From Cladopsammia gracilis (taxonomy: Eukaryota; Cnidaria; Anthozoa; Scleractinia; Dendrophylliidae): 64,000 nucleotides of DNA. Below, one piece after another: positions 33,072 through 45,090 of the stretch. The notes beneath the pieces were generated by a model. It searched no databases, had not been told where the DNA came from, and saw only the letters and a program-made list of their open reading frames with translations. Positions within the stretch are counted from its first letter, which is position 1. The number at the start of each line of letters is the position of its first letter. The DNA lies in NCBI GenBank assembly GCA_022457155.1, contig JAJGOT010000001.1, forward strand, positions 444,001 to 508,000. The letters run 5' to 3'. Both the position numbers and the translations under genes were made by a program.

Positions 33072-33505
33072 GATCTGTTATGAGAAATAGAAAATACTAT
33101 AAATTGAAAGATTGTAAGTCATTTTCAGCTTTTATTTTAAGTTGGTTCGTGTATGTGCGTTCCTACAGGTCTTCTCATTCTCGAAACGTCCACTTATTTC
33201 ATAAATCGTGCATTAATTCTCTTATCGTTTATATGAAACACAAACGACTGCAGGCACGCTTCTATTGACTCTTCGCTTGCACGTTTAACAACCTGGCTTG
33301 GGTCTACATGCCAGAAGCCCTTTTTAATTTCATCCCCGAAAAGTTGGATGTACTATAGTTTAGGGCTTTTGCTGACTTTCAAGTTTGTGTTTGCCGTAAC
33401 GTAGGTAGTCCTGGGTAGTAGAGAGCAGTTGTTCTTTCTTAGTATTAATTCTACAGCGCATTAGATCATATTCACATGTATTTTGCACTTTATAAATACT
33501 AAAGC

Positions 33506-33545
<40 letters not shown>
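33506..33545. repeat. (ATT)n microsatellite
   Basis: This is an uninterrupted ATT trinucleotide run upstream of copy A, absent at the matching place in the right arm. Confidence 0.9.
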
Positions 33546-33546
<1 letters not shown>

Positions 33547-34116
33547 CTCCTTTAACTTTATGCCATATTACAACATAGTAGCCGAGCCAATTTCTTGGGT
33601 CTATGGCTAAAATGAGGTAGAAGTCTACTTGATGGAGAGTGCTTTTCTCAGGATGTGTGATGTTCCTAGTAGTTATTATTAAGCCCTGACCAAGCGCGGG
33701 AAGGAAAGTCAAGGCAAGTTGGAAAATTACAACTTGCGGTGACTTGCGCTGAGTGGCCAAACGGACTCGCAAGCATATACGCAAGTAAGGTCGACCTAGT
33801 CCCGCGCAGTTAAGCTTGTAATTGCGTGATTGGCTTGCATTGATTTTCGACTTCTTGCGTTTGATCACCAAACTGTGAAAAATTAAACTTGCGCCTTCAT
33901 GCGGACAAATTTGAGCTGGATCAAAGTGATCACAGTACACGCAAGTCCTGCCCAAACAGAGTCGTGAAATTACCATGCTCTGGGAACAAAGCTCTTTTTA
34001 TGCAGATGATGTATTTTGTTTATTACCACCAACATGGTAGGAGTGGTAGCCAGCGCAGAAGTCTCCTATTTCCTTTCCTTCACGCGAAAATAGGTGACGT
34101 CTGCACGCAGACTATA

Positions 34117-34190
34117 CCAACATGGCTGCCAACATGGCTGCCAACATGGCTACCAACATGGCTACCAACATAGCTACCAACATGGCTGCC
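34117..34190. repeat. 12-bp VNTR (AACATGGCTGCC), six units
   Basis: Six head-to-tail units vary at the GCC/ACC position. The mirrored locus at 41152-41201 has four units. Confidence 0.9.
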
Positions 34191-34869
34191 GTGCATACAT
34201 CCTATAGACTTCACTCGTGTGACAATGTTATTGGCTAGACCCCTTGCTAGGGTTTTAAGGTGGTTCGAAATGGTTTTTTTTTTTGGCGGGCGCAGACTGG
34301 GTTGGAATTTACCCGCGTGGCAACTGCTGCCCATGCGTAATAGCCGATCTTGTCGTGTGGAAATGCATTCTCGTCCCCAGAGCTCCACGGTTTTTTTTAA
34401 CCAAACGAAACGAAGGCTCTGGAGACGAGAACAGTGGAAATGTTAAGAAATTTAAACACTTTGGACAGCCACACTTGTTGACTTCGCTCTATCGAAAGTT
34501 CTCTATCGAAAGTTCTCTCTTCGCTCTATCGAAAGTCCGTTTTAAGCGATTGTGAAAAAATTCTGTCAAAATAATAAATTACCAACGAATTCTAAAAAAG
34601 TGTTTTTTTCTTTAAATTTCTGACACTCAGACAGAACAGAGGGGTCAAAGGCCGCGTGCAAAATTTAAACAGAATTCACCGTGGAATTTCAAAGAAAATT
34701 GAAGATATGTCTGTTTTGAGGCCCTGCTTTAATAAAAAGCCATTGGTGTTACCATGGCAACGCCAACCTCGATACATCTATGGGAAATTAATACGGTCGG
34801 TACTTCATGTAAGACTACGTATTATGTCCCGAGACACACCCCACATAGATACATAGTATCGTGTAATGT

Positions 34870-35117
34870 CCCAAGATCCACTATGCATTGATACATAGGG
34901 TCTGTACATCTGTAGTATGTGCAGTACCTGTAGTACCTGCAGTACGTGTAGTACGTGTAGTATCTGTAGTATCTGTAGTACCCCTAGTATGTGTAGTATC
35001 TGTAGTACCAGATCCACTGTGCATTGATACATAGGGTCTGTACATCTGTAGTATGTGCAGTACCTGTAGTACCTGTAGTACGTGTAGTACGTGTAGTACG
35101 TGTAGTATCTGTAGTAC
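34870..35117 (+). repeat. 9-bp VNTR (GTAGTACCT family) within a larger duplication
   Basis: Nine-base units such as GTAGTACCT, GTAGTACGT and GTAGTATCT fill 34913-35004 and 35048-35117. A longer direct repeat carries the second block: ATCCACTRTGCATTGATACA followed by GGGTCTGTACATC appears near 34874 and 35010. It is present only in the left arm. Confidence 0.85.
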
Positions 35118-35956
35118 CCCTGCGGCTCGTATATTACGCCTTTCTCGAATTGATCGCGCTCGACTGATTTAAAGAAAAATAAGAGACTGCTCGCAGTCTA
35201 GGATAAAATGTGATGGCGTTCCGCAAAGTATAACTCTATTTTGTTTTGCCTCCAAACATACTTAATAGGGAAACCAAAAACTATTTTGAGCTACGTTAAT
35301 TTAACAATGTTCCAGATAAGAGAGGGGTCTCAGTTCAAAAACCTGACAAGGCTGGCCTCCTGACCTGAAAATAGAGAAGAGACACAACAACCTGTTGAAC
35401 CCTTATTCATCGACTCCTGCCCTTGAAAGTTCACTGGAACACTGCTTTTAGAAAACATGCTTCAATGATCACACGTCGACATTTTCCAGCGCCGTTCGCG
35501 ACATTCGAAAGCCAGTTGTAGGTTTGATTTTATGCACGATACGTTTCGTGTCGGTAGGATTCATAACCATGTATATCGGCATTTATCCAAAACCTAATAA
35601 GCTGTCCAGTTTTTACTTGATGGATCAGATGTGTCGTTTCTGAAATCTATTACAGGTGAGCATATAGCACGGTCTACTTCGAAAACGTATAAAATATATC
35701 TTTAACTTACCGTAAGTCCTGCCTTTCTCTTTCTTACGCAGTCTTTGAACCACAGACAGCAAATTAAAAATGTAACTGATATGTTACAACAGAAATGAAA
35801 TACCTTTTGACATCTCAGGTAACCAAAGCTTTAGGAGCGACGAAAATCAATCAAAGCAATTTATTAAAATTGGCAACAGTTTAGTGTTTTTGTTTAGCTG
35901 CTAGGACATTAACATAGTCGATTGCAAGGCGAATTGGTCAAGCGTTGCGCGGATGA

Positions 35957-36285
35957 AAACCCCGGGGTGGGTACACGGGTTGTTTTGGGTAGGTATGTGC
36001 CGCCCGGGTCACCAAATTTGGACCCCGTTTTAGAAAGAATTTGCTCTTGAAATGATACCCCGTTCTAGAAACATGTCAATTTTTAATACTCCGTTAAAAT
36101 ATCAAATGGTTGCTGATAATTTGAAGCTTTTATGTGTCCGAAACTGATTATACTCCGTTCTAGGAAACGAGTCTAAAACGGATACCCCGTTCTAGACCAG
36201 GAGTCCCAAAATAACGACCCCGTTGGGCGGTACACACCCGTATAGACGTATAGATACTTGGCGGGAGTACCCCTTCCGGGGGGGG
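35957..36285. mobile_element. MITE with repeated ACCCCGTTCTAGAA words, spacer of the palindrome
   Basis: The outer sequences GGGGTGGGTAC and GGGAGTACCCC are inverted. The interior repeats ATACCCCGTTCTAGA and variants. It is an inverted relative of the element at 22844-23264 (shared GGGTRTGTRCCG and TAGAAYRGGGTAT words). Confidence 0.7.
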
Positions 36286-36518
36286 GGGGGAGGGGCACAC
36301 AAGCCAGGCTTGGGTAAATTCTGCTGGCAGTATTTCGAGCAGAAAAAGCGATTTTTGATGCGAGCATTCTTCCGGAAGAATGAGGCATTTTCGAACAGAG
36401 TTTGAGCTGAATAACGGAAAATTATTAACACTAATGTTATGCATAACGGTTGTAAGAAACATTGAAAACTAAATGGCAACAATAGATAAATAATTTCCTG
36501 TCTTTACAAAGTCTGGTC

Positions 36519-36815
36519 GGGCGGCACGGTGGTCTAGTGGTTAGCGCGTCGGACTTTCAACCTGAAGGTCGGTGGTTCGAGCCTGGTCTCTGCCGTCGTG
36601 TTGTTTCCGGCCCTTAGACAAGAAACTTTACTCCACACTGTCTCTCTCCACCCAGGTGTATAAATGGGTACCGGCGACAAAATGCTGGGGGTAACCCTGC
36701 GATGGACTAGCATCCCATCCAGGGGGGAGTAGCAATATTCCTAGTTGCTTCATGCTACGGAAACCGGGTTAAGCTCCGGCCGTGTGGGCCATCGTGGCCC
36801 GAGTGCGGCTTTACC
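36519..36815 (+). mobile_element. tRNA-derived SINE, full length, 16-bp target duplication
   Basis: The head GGTGGTCTAGTGGTTAGCGC (A box) and GGTGGTTCGAGCC (B box) start the element. The body and tail match the SINE in the dioxygenase introns. TTTACAAAGTCTGGTC before and TTTACAAAGTCTTGTC after form a 16-bp target duplication with one mismatch, the length expected for LINE-driven insertion. It is the least decayed copy in the window. Confidence 0.92.
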
Positions 36816-36831
36816 TTTACAAAGTCTTGTC

Positions 36832-37320
36832 AAGTCTTTATGCATTTGTTGGATGTTTCTTTTTTTAAGATCTTAATAAAAACATTCACCGTTTCGACTA
36901 ATATGAGTGATATAATGACTTTCTACAAAGTAAGACGAGTTACAATTACAATTTCGCCATGTATAATGAATATCTAGTTAGTATTATGGATTAGATCGGG
37001 TTCGGCCCAGTTTCGGGTACCGGCAGGCACAATAAGTCATTTTACGAGTAGAATTTATCCAAGCCTGAAACAAGGAAAGGTCAGATGACGGATAGCTATG
37101 TCTGGAGGATAAACTGATGCCTTCTCTGACCTTTTCTTGTATGCACCGGCGCCTGTTGTCGGATTTTCATTTTTTTTTTTTTTTGGTGTTGAAAAATCCA
37201 TATGATCTGGGATCACAAATCCGTTTTCGGATTGCCCCCCCCCCCCCCCCCCCCCCCAAGAAAAAAAAAAAGGCCGGATTCCGGATTCCGGATTCCGGAT
37301 TCCAGATTCTGGTTTTTAGG
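36832..37320. other. Palindrome spacer with C run and CCGGATT repeats
   Basis: This stretch holds a C run of about 24 bases (37236-37258) followed by an A run and four CCGGATT units (37273-37302). There is no gene. Confidence 0.6.
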
Positions 37321-38034
37321 GTTGCCCTAATTCGCCCTGCAATCGACTATGTTAATATCCTAGCAGCTAAACAAAAACGCTAAACCATTGTTGGTTGTGG
37401 TTAAGGAAGGTAAAGGCAGGACTTACGGTAAGCTAAAGATATTTTTTCCACGTTATGCGAAGTAGACCGTGCTAAATGTTCACATGTAATAGATGTAGCG
37501 TTTGGCCGATCTTCGTACGGAGAGTCTCACAGGTCGGGGCTAGCTTTTAACTGCAACTACAATTATCACACTATCTTTGACGTGAATCACTAAAGCTACT
37601 AAACATAGAAACATAACAAATGCTGAATAATCCTGAATCATTCCTAACCATGATGAATCATCGGTAAAATAGTAACTACAACCTAAGCTTGCTTGGGTTG
37701 CGTGTAGGTGCGAAGTACGCTCGCTACACAGATTTCAGAAACGAACTTCTGATCCATCAAGTAAACTCGACAGCTTACTAGGTTTCGGAGAAGGCCGATA
37801 GACATTGCACAACAAGTTTGTCGCATGCGATATAGGGTTACGAATCCAATCGACACGAAACGTATCATGTATATTAAATCAAACCGACAACTGGCTTACG
37901 AATGTCGCGAACGGCATGGAAAATGTCGACGTGTGATTTTGAAGCATGTTTTAAGGTGGCTCAAAATAGTTTTTGGTTTCGCTGTTAAGTATATTTGGAG
38001 GCAAAACAATTAGAGTTATACTTAATGGGCGACC

Positions 38035-40600
38035 GTTACCGCCAAAATAGGGTTCAAGGCCAGAGAAGGATTTTTAATTTCCAAGGGCAAGACTCTTGAA
38101 CCCTATGGGATGAACAGACGCGATGAAACTTAATATATTTCTATTTTTATAGTAGCTTTTGTAAACGTTTCTACTGTTTATTTTTGTTAACCAATCATAT
38201 TTAATCTTTCATTTGAATCATTTTATATCTTGTAACCGTTTTATTCCATTTTTACTTAGCTCTTTGTAGCCCCTGATGAAGGTTAGTTTTGCCTAACCGA
38301 AATATTGGGCAATAAAATACCCTTTATAGCTGTCCGATCAGCCTTGCATTCAGTTTTAAAAAAAAATCATCCGGTAAGTTTCCTTTTTACCCGATTTTAT
38401 TTCTCTTCTCAGTGATGTTTATTGCTACACTGGATACGACCTGTCAATAATGTTTATTCGGTTTTTTAGCAAAACTGAACTTCACCTTCGAACGATGCCG
38501 CTTTTTTTCTTGTTCTAGCCTTCAACTAGCGCCAAACATTTCATGCACAACGGAATAATTTCATATTATTCCGCTACACATTCACTTATGGGAGCAACTG
38601 ATGAGCTTCATCATAGAACCGAAACTCGAGTCTAAAGAATACAAGTAATCACTAGGAGGGGGGTGAATAGGAATAGGTTCGCGGATTTGAAAAGCGCATG
38701 GATTGCGGATTTTAGCGATAAATTACGTGTAAGCGGATTCGCGGATAATAATAAATAAATAATAAACTTTATTAACGTGTCAATAAAATATCTAGCAGAG
38801 GGGAAACCCTCAGCTAATAGGGGACACCTAACTAAAACATAATTAAGAACTAGTGTATCCAAAAGATAGTAACTGCTGCGGTAAATTTGTTGTAATAATG
38901 CTGTTTTATCGTCTCGCTGGTATTACAGAATTTTCTCTTTCGTTTTTTGAGGGGAAGCAAAGCAAATGTAACCGGGATGAATCGACGAAAATTCCAGCTG
39001 ATAAGACTAATTTTGTTTTGTAATTCACGCATCAAGTTCCCGCAATGTCTGAAGAATATTGTTGAGTAAAGGACGCGTTGACCACGAGGAAGGTGCGAAA
39101 ATTTAGGTTAATTACTGTGTTCGCGTCTCCCAAGCTCAGCTCAGGTTTCGCGTCCCCAAGCGCTCAGCTCAGTTCAGTCTTATCGACCGCTGTCGGAGTG
39201 ATTTCAAAGTAAATTTGTCTTTTATTCCGTACAATCTTCGAAAATCTTTGCTATTCAACGGTCCTATCACCATGCCTCACAGTCCTCGCTCAACTCGTGG
39301 TAGTCTTCGACACTTCAGTTCCGATTTCGACTGGGACATGTTGGACCAAAATATTACAAATCTCGCAGCCAACTGATTGAAGCAGCAAGCGAGGCTCTTG
39401 TTCGTGGCGCAGTGCATTCTGGCCCAAAATGTGTTCGTGGCGCAGTGAATTCTGGTAAAAAGCGATCAAATCGAGATTTTTCCTAGCTTATATTTTTTAC
39501 TCATGCGCGTAGCGGCATGAGGTAAGGTTTCGGCTCCGTTTTTCTTGTTATTTTTATTATTATTATTATTATTATTATTTTTATTTTTTGTGTCACGATT
39601 TTGCATGCAAATTTATGCACGCATATTTTAAATTGTACACTTCCGGTTCATAGCTTGGCCACTACACTTCCTGTTTAGTGACTTCCGGCTACTCTCACTT
39701 CCGGTAAAAGAGCGTTACTCAAGTGTCACGACAGCGTCTCCTACAACCCTACTTACATTAGCAATGTTCATGTTTGGTATATATATGTCTTAGAAGAATC
39801 ATTCCCTTCATTGTGGTACAGCCAACTTACGCATGCGCATGAGTATAGGCTGCTAGGAGCCTCTTGTTTCTCATATATTTCTCTTAAATCCTGATTATGT
39901 TGCTGCTCACTCGCTACGCTCGATCCGCAGCAATTAAACTTACCTAATCTATAAGAAACATAGCTAAAAAATCTGAAACTGTACATGTATACATCAACGA
40001 TAACAAAAGATCGACGACGAAATTACCGTGGATCGCAGATCAGGGGAAAATTTTGGCCCGGATTCCGGACTTTGTCTATCTAGAAGTTCGGATTGTGGAT
40101 CTGATCATTAATTTTTTGGTTGGCCTTGGACGGTATGTTGGTGTTTTGTCGACTATTTTTTCCAGTTTCACCAGCAAAGGCAGAAAACTTCGAATAAAAA
40201 TACTGCGCAAGAAAAACAAAACAAATATTAAATATACCTATGTACAGTATTAATATTTATACTGCAGATAGTGTTAAAGTAATGCGGATTCCAATTTGAA
40301 CGAAAATAACGTCGGAAGCTGAACTATTTACATTTAGACTTGATCATTTGTGTCTATATTGTACCGTTTCGACAACGGCGACTATACATTTTGTAAACTG
40401 TCTAAACCATTTATTGGTTGAGTATTTCATTCCACCAAAGACAACCTGTCCAACTACATTTTAACTATATCATTTCTAGATCATCTATATCAACTTACAA
40501 AAGACCATTGAACCATTCATGTTTATTCTCGTTTGCAATGTTTGTATTATTGGCGGTAACGGCCGCCCACTTTGCGGATCGCCATCACATTTTACCCTGA
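38035..40600. other. Insertion unique to the right arm, retroelement-like pieces
   Basis: The left arm has no counterpart. Near 38271-38320 the CCTGATGAAGGTTAGTTTTG...CCGAAATATTGGGCAATAAA sequence resembles the 3' tail of a retroelement. Near 38665-38745 and 40030-40105 are words such as TTCGCGGATT and CGGATTCCGGA. An (ATT)n run lies at 39555-39580. No coding frame longer than about 100 codons is recognisable. Confidence 0.5.
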
Positions 40601-41151
40601 AATCAAGATAATATTACAGTATTAATTTCCCATAAATGTTTCGTTGTTGGCGTTGCTATGGTAACAGCATTGGGCTTTTAAGTAGGGCCTCAAAACAAAC
40701 ATATCTTCAATTGTCATTGAAATTCCACGGTGCTGATTCGTTTAAATTTTGCACGCGGCCTTTGACCCCTGTGTTCTACCTGAATATCGATTCAAAAAAA
40801 AATCAGTCAGAAATTTTAAAGAAAAAACACCTTTTTAGAATTGGTTGGTACGTAATTTTTTCTCTGTTGACAGAATTTTTTCAAAATCACGTAAAACAGT
40901 CTTTGGATAGAGCGAAGTCAACATGTAAAAAATGAAAAAAATTACCCAGCGGAAGCGGAAGTGTGGACGTCGAAAGTGTTTAAATTTCTTAACATTTTCA
41001 CACGACAAGATCGGCAATTACGCATGGGCGGCAGTTGTCACGCGGATAAATTCCAACCCAGTCTGCGCGCGCCAAAAAACTATTTCGAGCCACCTTAAAA
41101 CCCTAGCAACGAACATTGTCACACGAGTGAAGTCTATAGGATGTTTGCACG

Positions 41152-41201
41152 GCAGCCATGTTGGTAGCCATGTTGGTAGCCATGTTGGTAGCCATGTTGG
41201 T
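41152..41201. repeat. 12-bp VNTR, four units, right arm
   Basis: Units GGTAGCCATGTT repeat four times, on the opposite strand to the six-unit array at 34117-34190. The change in number happened after the duplication. Confidence 0.88.
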
Positions 41202-41970
41202 ATAGCCTGCGTGCAGACGTCACCTATTTCCGCGTGAAGCAAAGGAAACGGGAGACGATTGCGCGCAGATTACCACTCCTACCATGTTGGTGATAAACAA
41301 AATACATCGTCTGCATAAAAAGAGCTTTATTCCCAGAGCATGGTAATTCTACGACTCTGTTTGGCCAGGTCTTGCGTATACTGTGATCACTTTGATCCAG
41401 CTCAAATTTGTCCGCAAGTAGGCGCAAGTGTTTCACCGTTTGGTGACCAAACGCAAGAAGTCGAAAAAATTACAAGCTTGACCGCGCGGGACTAGGTCGA
41501 CCTTACTTGCGTGTGCTTGAGAGTCGGTTAGACCACTCAGCGCAAGTCACCGCAAGTTGTCATTTTCCAACTTGCCTTGACTTGCCTTCCCGCGCTTGGT
41601 CAGGGCTTAAAAAATGTAAATATACGAAGAGAAGCCTAGAAGAACAACTGCTCTCTACTACCCAGGACTGCCTACCTTACGGCAAACACAAACTTGGAAG
41701 TCAGCAAAAACCCTAAACTAAAGTACCTCCAAATTTTCGGTGATAAAAAGAGCTTCTGACATGTACATCCAAGCCAGGGGTCAGTGGAAGCGTGCATGCA
41801 GCATTTGTGTTTCATCTGAACGATACAGGAATTATTGCATGATTAACGAAATAAGTGGACGTTAGGAGAATGAGAAGACCTGTGGGAACGCGCAGACACG
41901 AAGCAACTTGAAATAAATGCTGAAAAAGACTTACTATCTTTCAATTTCTTTCAATTTCTCATAACAGATC

Positions 41971-44900
41971 ATGGTAACTCGTGTTCTTACAAAAAACTGG
42001 AAACTTTCATCTGTTCTCAGAAAACCAAGGGGAAAGATAACCATTCCTCTGTCTTCGTTGCAAACAAAGTCAACCAGAGCCAGCATTTTTGAAAAGCTTC
42101 CCCGAGAAGAGCTGGTAACAAAATGTAAATCGAGGCTACGAGACAGGCACCTTCCTGGCTCTACTGGTGGTGGTTTCCCAGAATTCCTAGCGGAGCCAAG
42201 AGATTCCTTTCCCTTCGGTTTGCGAGTCAACAACTCGAACCAGTCCTCTCTCGAGCATTTGACTGCAAAATGCATGGATTATGTGGAAGAATATCTCCCT
42301 CGTAGTCCTGCGATACTGTTCCGTGATCTACCGGCTAAAATAGCAGAGGACTTTTCAATCATTGCTCAGTCAATTCCAGGCAAAACTTTGGCTTACGAAG
42401 GTGGTTCAGCAACTCGCCAACAAGTGGATAAAAATGCAGGGACTTATACTGCAAGCGACGATCCCGCTAGTTACACAATAGAAATGCACAATGAGTTGTC
42501 TTATAGTGCTGTTTTCCAGTCCAAGGTAAAGTAGCCCGTGAACAGGCTCTTTTTACGACGTATGGGATAAAAAGGAAATCCGCGAGCCGAGCGCGGCCTG
42601 GGCAGGGTAAGGATTCCCCTCCCCCCCCCTTTAACCCCTCTTTCCCTCTCCAGTCCGTATTTGGTTCGCTTCGCTCACCGATTCTTTTCTTTTACCAATA
42701 CCCCCTCTCAGGCTAAAGTAAACATACACGATACCCAGTCGTTAATTTATATGATTGATTTGGCAAGGGAGATTGGATGCTAAGAAAGAGACGCGCAAAG
42801 GGTGTTGTGGGAAGAGAAGACAGTAAAATAACGGTGGTGACTAGAATGGATACTCCAAAATCAGGTTGGACACCTTATTGAGACTTATATAACGGAGTAA
42901 CTGGTTTGCTTTCAGTTGAGGTTAGGGGCAGCAGTTTATATAGTTAAATTTAGGACTAAGCAACCCGAGAAGCTAGGTGGTATGTAAGCCTAAGCGAAAC
43001 TGAGGTCACAGGTTCAATCCTGAGTGGGGATTTTAGATTTTCTTTTTTACACTTAAAAATTTATTGAAAATAAATTCTAAGTGTCGACATTACGTTATAT
43101 AATTCTCAATAATTGTCCGAGGTGATCCAACCTGATGTTGGGGTATCCATTCTAGTCACGACCGTAAAATAACCGAAAGGTGGCGGGTTCAATCCCCGAG
43201 CGGAACACTGAGAACGAATGTATTACATTTGCTATGATATCTGGGGGGGGGGGGGGTCCGGGGGTCCAGACCCCCCATCAGACATGTGGTTTTCTTTTGT
43301 ACTGCTTGTTTGACACAAATTCTTGCATTGACGGGATCGCATATCACATTTTGTTTCAATGAAACGTGCGTTACATTTTGCCACTAAACTAAACTGCAAC
43401 TGGGGAGGGGGGAGGTGCTTTCGAAATCAAGGTTTGGACCCCCCCCCCCCCCCCCAAATAAAAAATTCCTGGATCCGCCTCTGAAAAGTGTCCTCATTTA
43501 GTTTTTCTTCGCTAAATGCATTTACACATTGGTTTAAAGTGCTTTTACAAAACATTCTGTGACAACATATCACTTGTGCCCAAAAATCGGAATTGGACTC
43601 GAATACATACGCTGTTCTATATTTAGTGTATTGATTAGATTGTATTTATCCTCAGGTGTTCTTTTTCTGTCTAAACGAACCTGATGACGGCTGTGGTGGT
43701 GAAACACCGCTGGTCAAAAACAGCGAACTTCTTTCCAAACTCGATCCAGAAGTTGTGCGCAAGTTTGAAGCAAAACAAGTTCGATATGTGCGGTATTTAC
43801 CTGACAAAGCTCATGGTGACTACTTAAACTGGCAACAGGTGTTTGAAACAGAAGACAAAGAGGTAAGGTACTTACCTGTAAATTGGTAGAAGGTAAAGTC
43901 TTCACAAGCCTAATGGCTCACAACTGCCGGAGCTTAATCCGGTTTCTGTAGCATGAAGCGACTGACAGTATTACTACTCCACCCTGGATGGGATGCTAGT
44001 CCATCGCAAGGTTATCCCCCGGAATTATGTCGCCGGTACCCATTTATACACCTGAGTGGAGAAAGGCAACGTGGAACAAAGTTTCTTGTCGAAGGAAACA
44101 ACACAACGGTGGAGACCAGGCATGAACCACCGACCTTCCGGTTGAAAGTCTGACGCGCTAACTAGCTAGACCACCGCGCCTTCACACTTGTATATTAGCG
44201 ACATCAAATTCAGCTTCTTGTTGCTCTTTGACCAAGCTTTCATAGTTCTTCGACGAGAAAAAAGCATATTCATCATTTCAAGGGTCAAAATGGACTCACA
44301 ATTGACCAGTTCCCATGCGTGGCTTCAGTGATCAGCTGTACTCAGCTAGACTTGAATCGCAAATAATTATGATGGGTCCCAATCAAATCAAGCCTGGTTC
44401 TTATTGTAACTGCTTAACTGCAAATATCGTTCTCGGAGTGAAAATGTTAAAGGCTAACAAACATTTTCGACCCTTATTTCTTTAGCAAGACGGGGAGGGG
44501 GGGAGGGGGGGGGGGGTGGGCCGGGGGGCTCCCCTAGATCCGCCAAGGCCCAAGTGCTGCAATATTTTGGAATGATCATCCTCGATAAAGACTTCAAATT
44601 GTAAAGTTAACGTTTCTTTCATGTTTCTAGACTGCGGAAGTGCGAGCAAAAGAAGAAGGGTACAGTGTAAGGTGGGATGAAAGCGGTGATTTGTATGTGT
44701 GGCAAATCAGATCTGCCTTTTTACGTCACCCAGTGACTAAAGAAAAAGTTTGGCTCAACCAAGTGACCATTCACAATGGCTCGTACTACAATTCACTGAA
44801 AGGGTTTATCGATAAAGAAATCCCGGATGATAAACTTCCTTACCACACTTACTATGGAGACGGAAGCGAGATTGAACCGGAGGTGTTACAACACATACGG

Positions 44901-45035
44901 GAAACGTCATGGGCATGCGCGGTTGGATTTCGGTGGAAAAGTGGGGATTTGTTAGTTTTGGACAACCTGGCTGTTCAACATGGTCGAGTTGGATTTACTG
45001 GCGACAGGAAGGTACTTGTCTATTTGACTGCCTGA
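41971..45035 (+). CDS. TauD/TfdA-like dioxygenase (clavaminate synthase-like), copy B
   Basis: The exons are 41971-42525, 43656-43862 and 44631-45035, phase 0 throughout, giving 388 residues with no stop or frameshift. The start ATG has the same context as copy A and the same acceptor-like TTTCTCATAACAG before it. The key residues match copy A: H173-N-E175, GGET in exon 2, and H371 with R380 near the C-terminus. Most substitutions against copy A are mild (K/R, D/E, S/T, F/Y) and none touches these residues, so both copies are probably under purifying selection. Intron 1 contains a MITE with a tRNA-like core (absent from copy A) and intron 2 the shared SINE. The start codon lies 8.9 kb from that of copy A, divergently. 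Its function is inferred from the family; no substrate can be named. Confidence 0.92.
42833..43163. mobile_element. 331-bp MITE with tRNA-like core, 10-bp target duplication
   Basis: The inverted ends run inward from GGTGGTGACTAGAATGGATA. GTAAAATAAC lies on both flanks (42823-42832 and 43164-43173). The interior reads AAGCTAGGTGG, then GGTTCAATCCTGAGTGGGG, close to tRNA A- and B-box sequence. It is in intron 1 of copy B and is absent from copy A. Confidence 0.85.
43885..44185 (-). mobile_element. tRNA-derived SINE in intron 2 of copy B
   Basis: This is the mirror copy of the SINE at 30897-31448, with the same target duplication (ACCTGTAAATT at 43874-43884 and ACTTGTATATT at 44186-44196, now diverged). 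It has no internal MITE. Its 3' end lies about 22 bases from the exon 2 donor, as in copy A. Confidence 0.88.
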
Positions 45036-45090
45036 CAATGAGACTGCGTGACCGACACGTGTACACATTGCAAGAGAAAGGAAATAGTGC

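Larger units (their letters stand above)
29830..45090. repeat. Large inverted duplication, two 6-kb arms
   Basis: The left arm is about 29830-35950. The right arm is about 37320-45090 in reverse orientation, interrupted at 38035-40600 by sequence absent from the left arm. Homology starts past the dioxygenase stop codons, includes all three exons, both introns and the 5' flanks, and ends at AATCGACTATGTTAATATCC-type sequence (35917 and 37344). The left arm has its own insertions: two MITEs in intron 2 and a 9-bp VNTR at 34870-35117. The spacer (35950-37320) holds one MITE and one SINE. Confidence 0.93.

Noticed and set aside
32764..33090. 108-codon plus-strand frame, also mirrored at 41934-42275 on the minus strand
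   Set aside because: It is the antisense shadow of dioxygenase exon 1, kept open in both copies only because the sense strand is conserved.
33461..33976. 171-codon minus-strand frame with a poly-Ile tract
   Set aside because: The Ile run is the (ATT)n microsatellite, and the frame is not kept in the mirrored right arm.
38271..38330. CTGATGA...CCGAAA sequence resembling a second hammerhead ribozyme
   Set aside because: The first stem II position does not pair (an extra A), and the sequence after GAAA cannot give the A-U closing pair and cleavage-site base. It fits a retroelement 3' tail instead.
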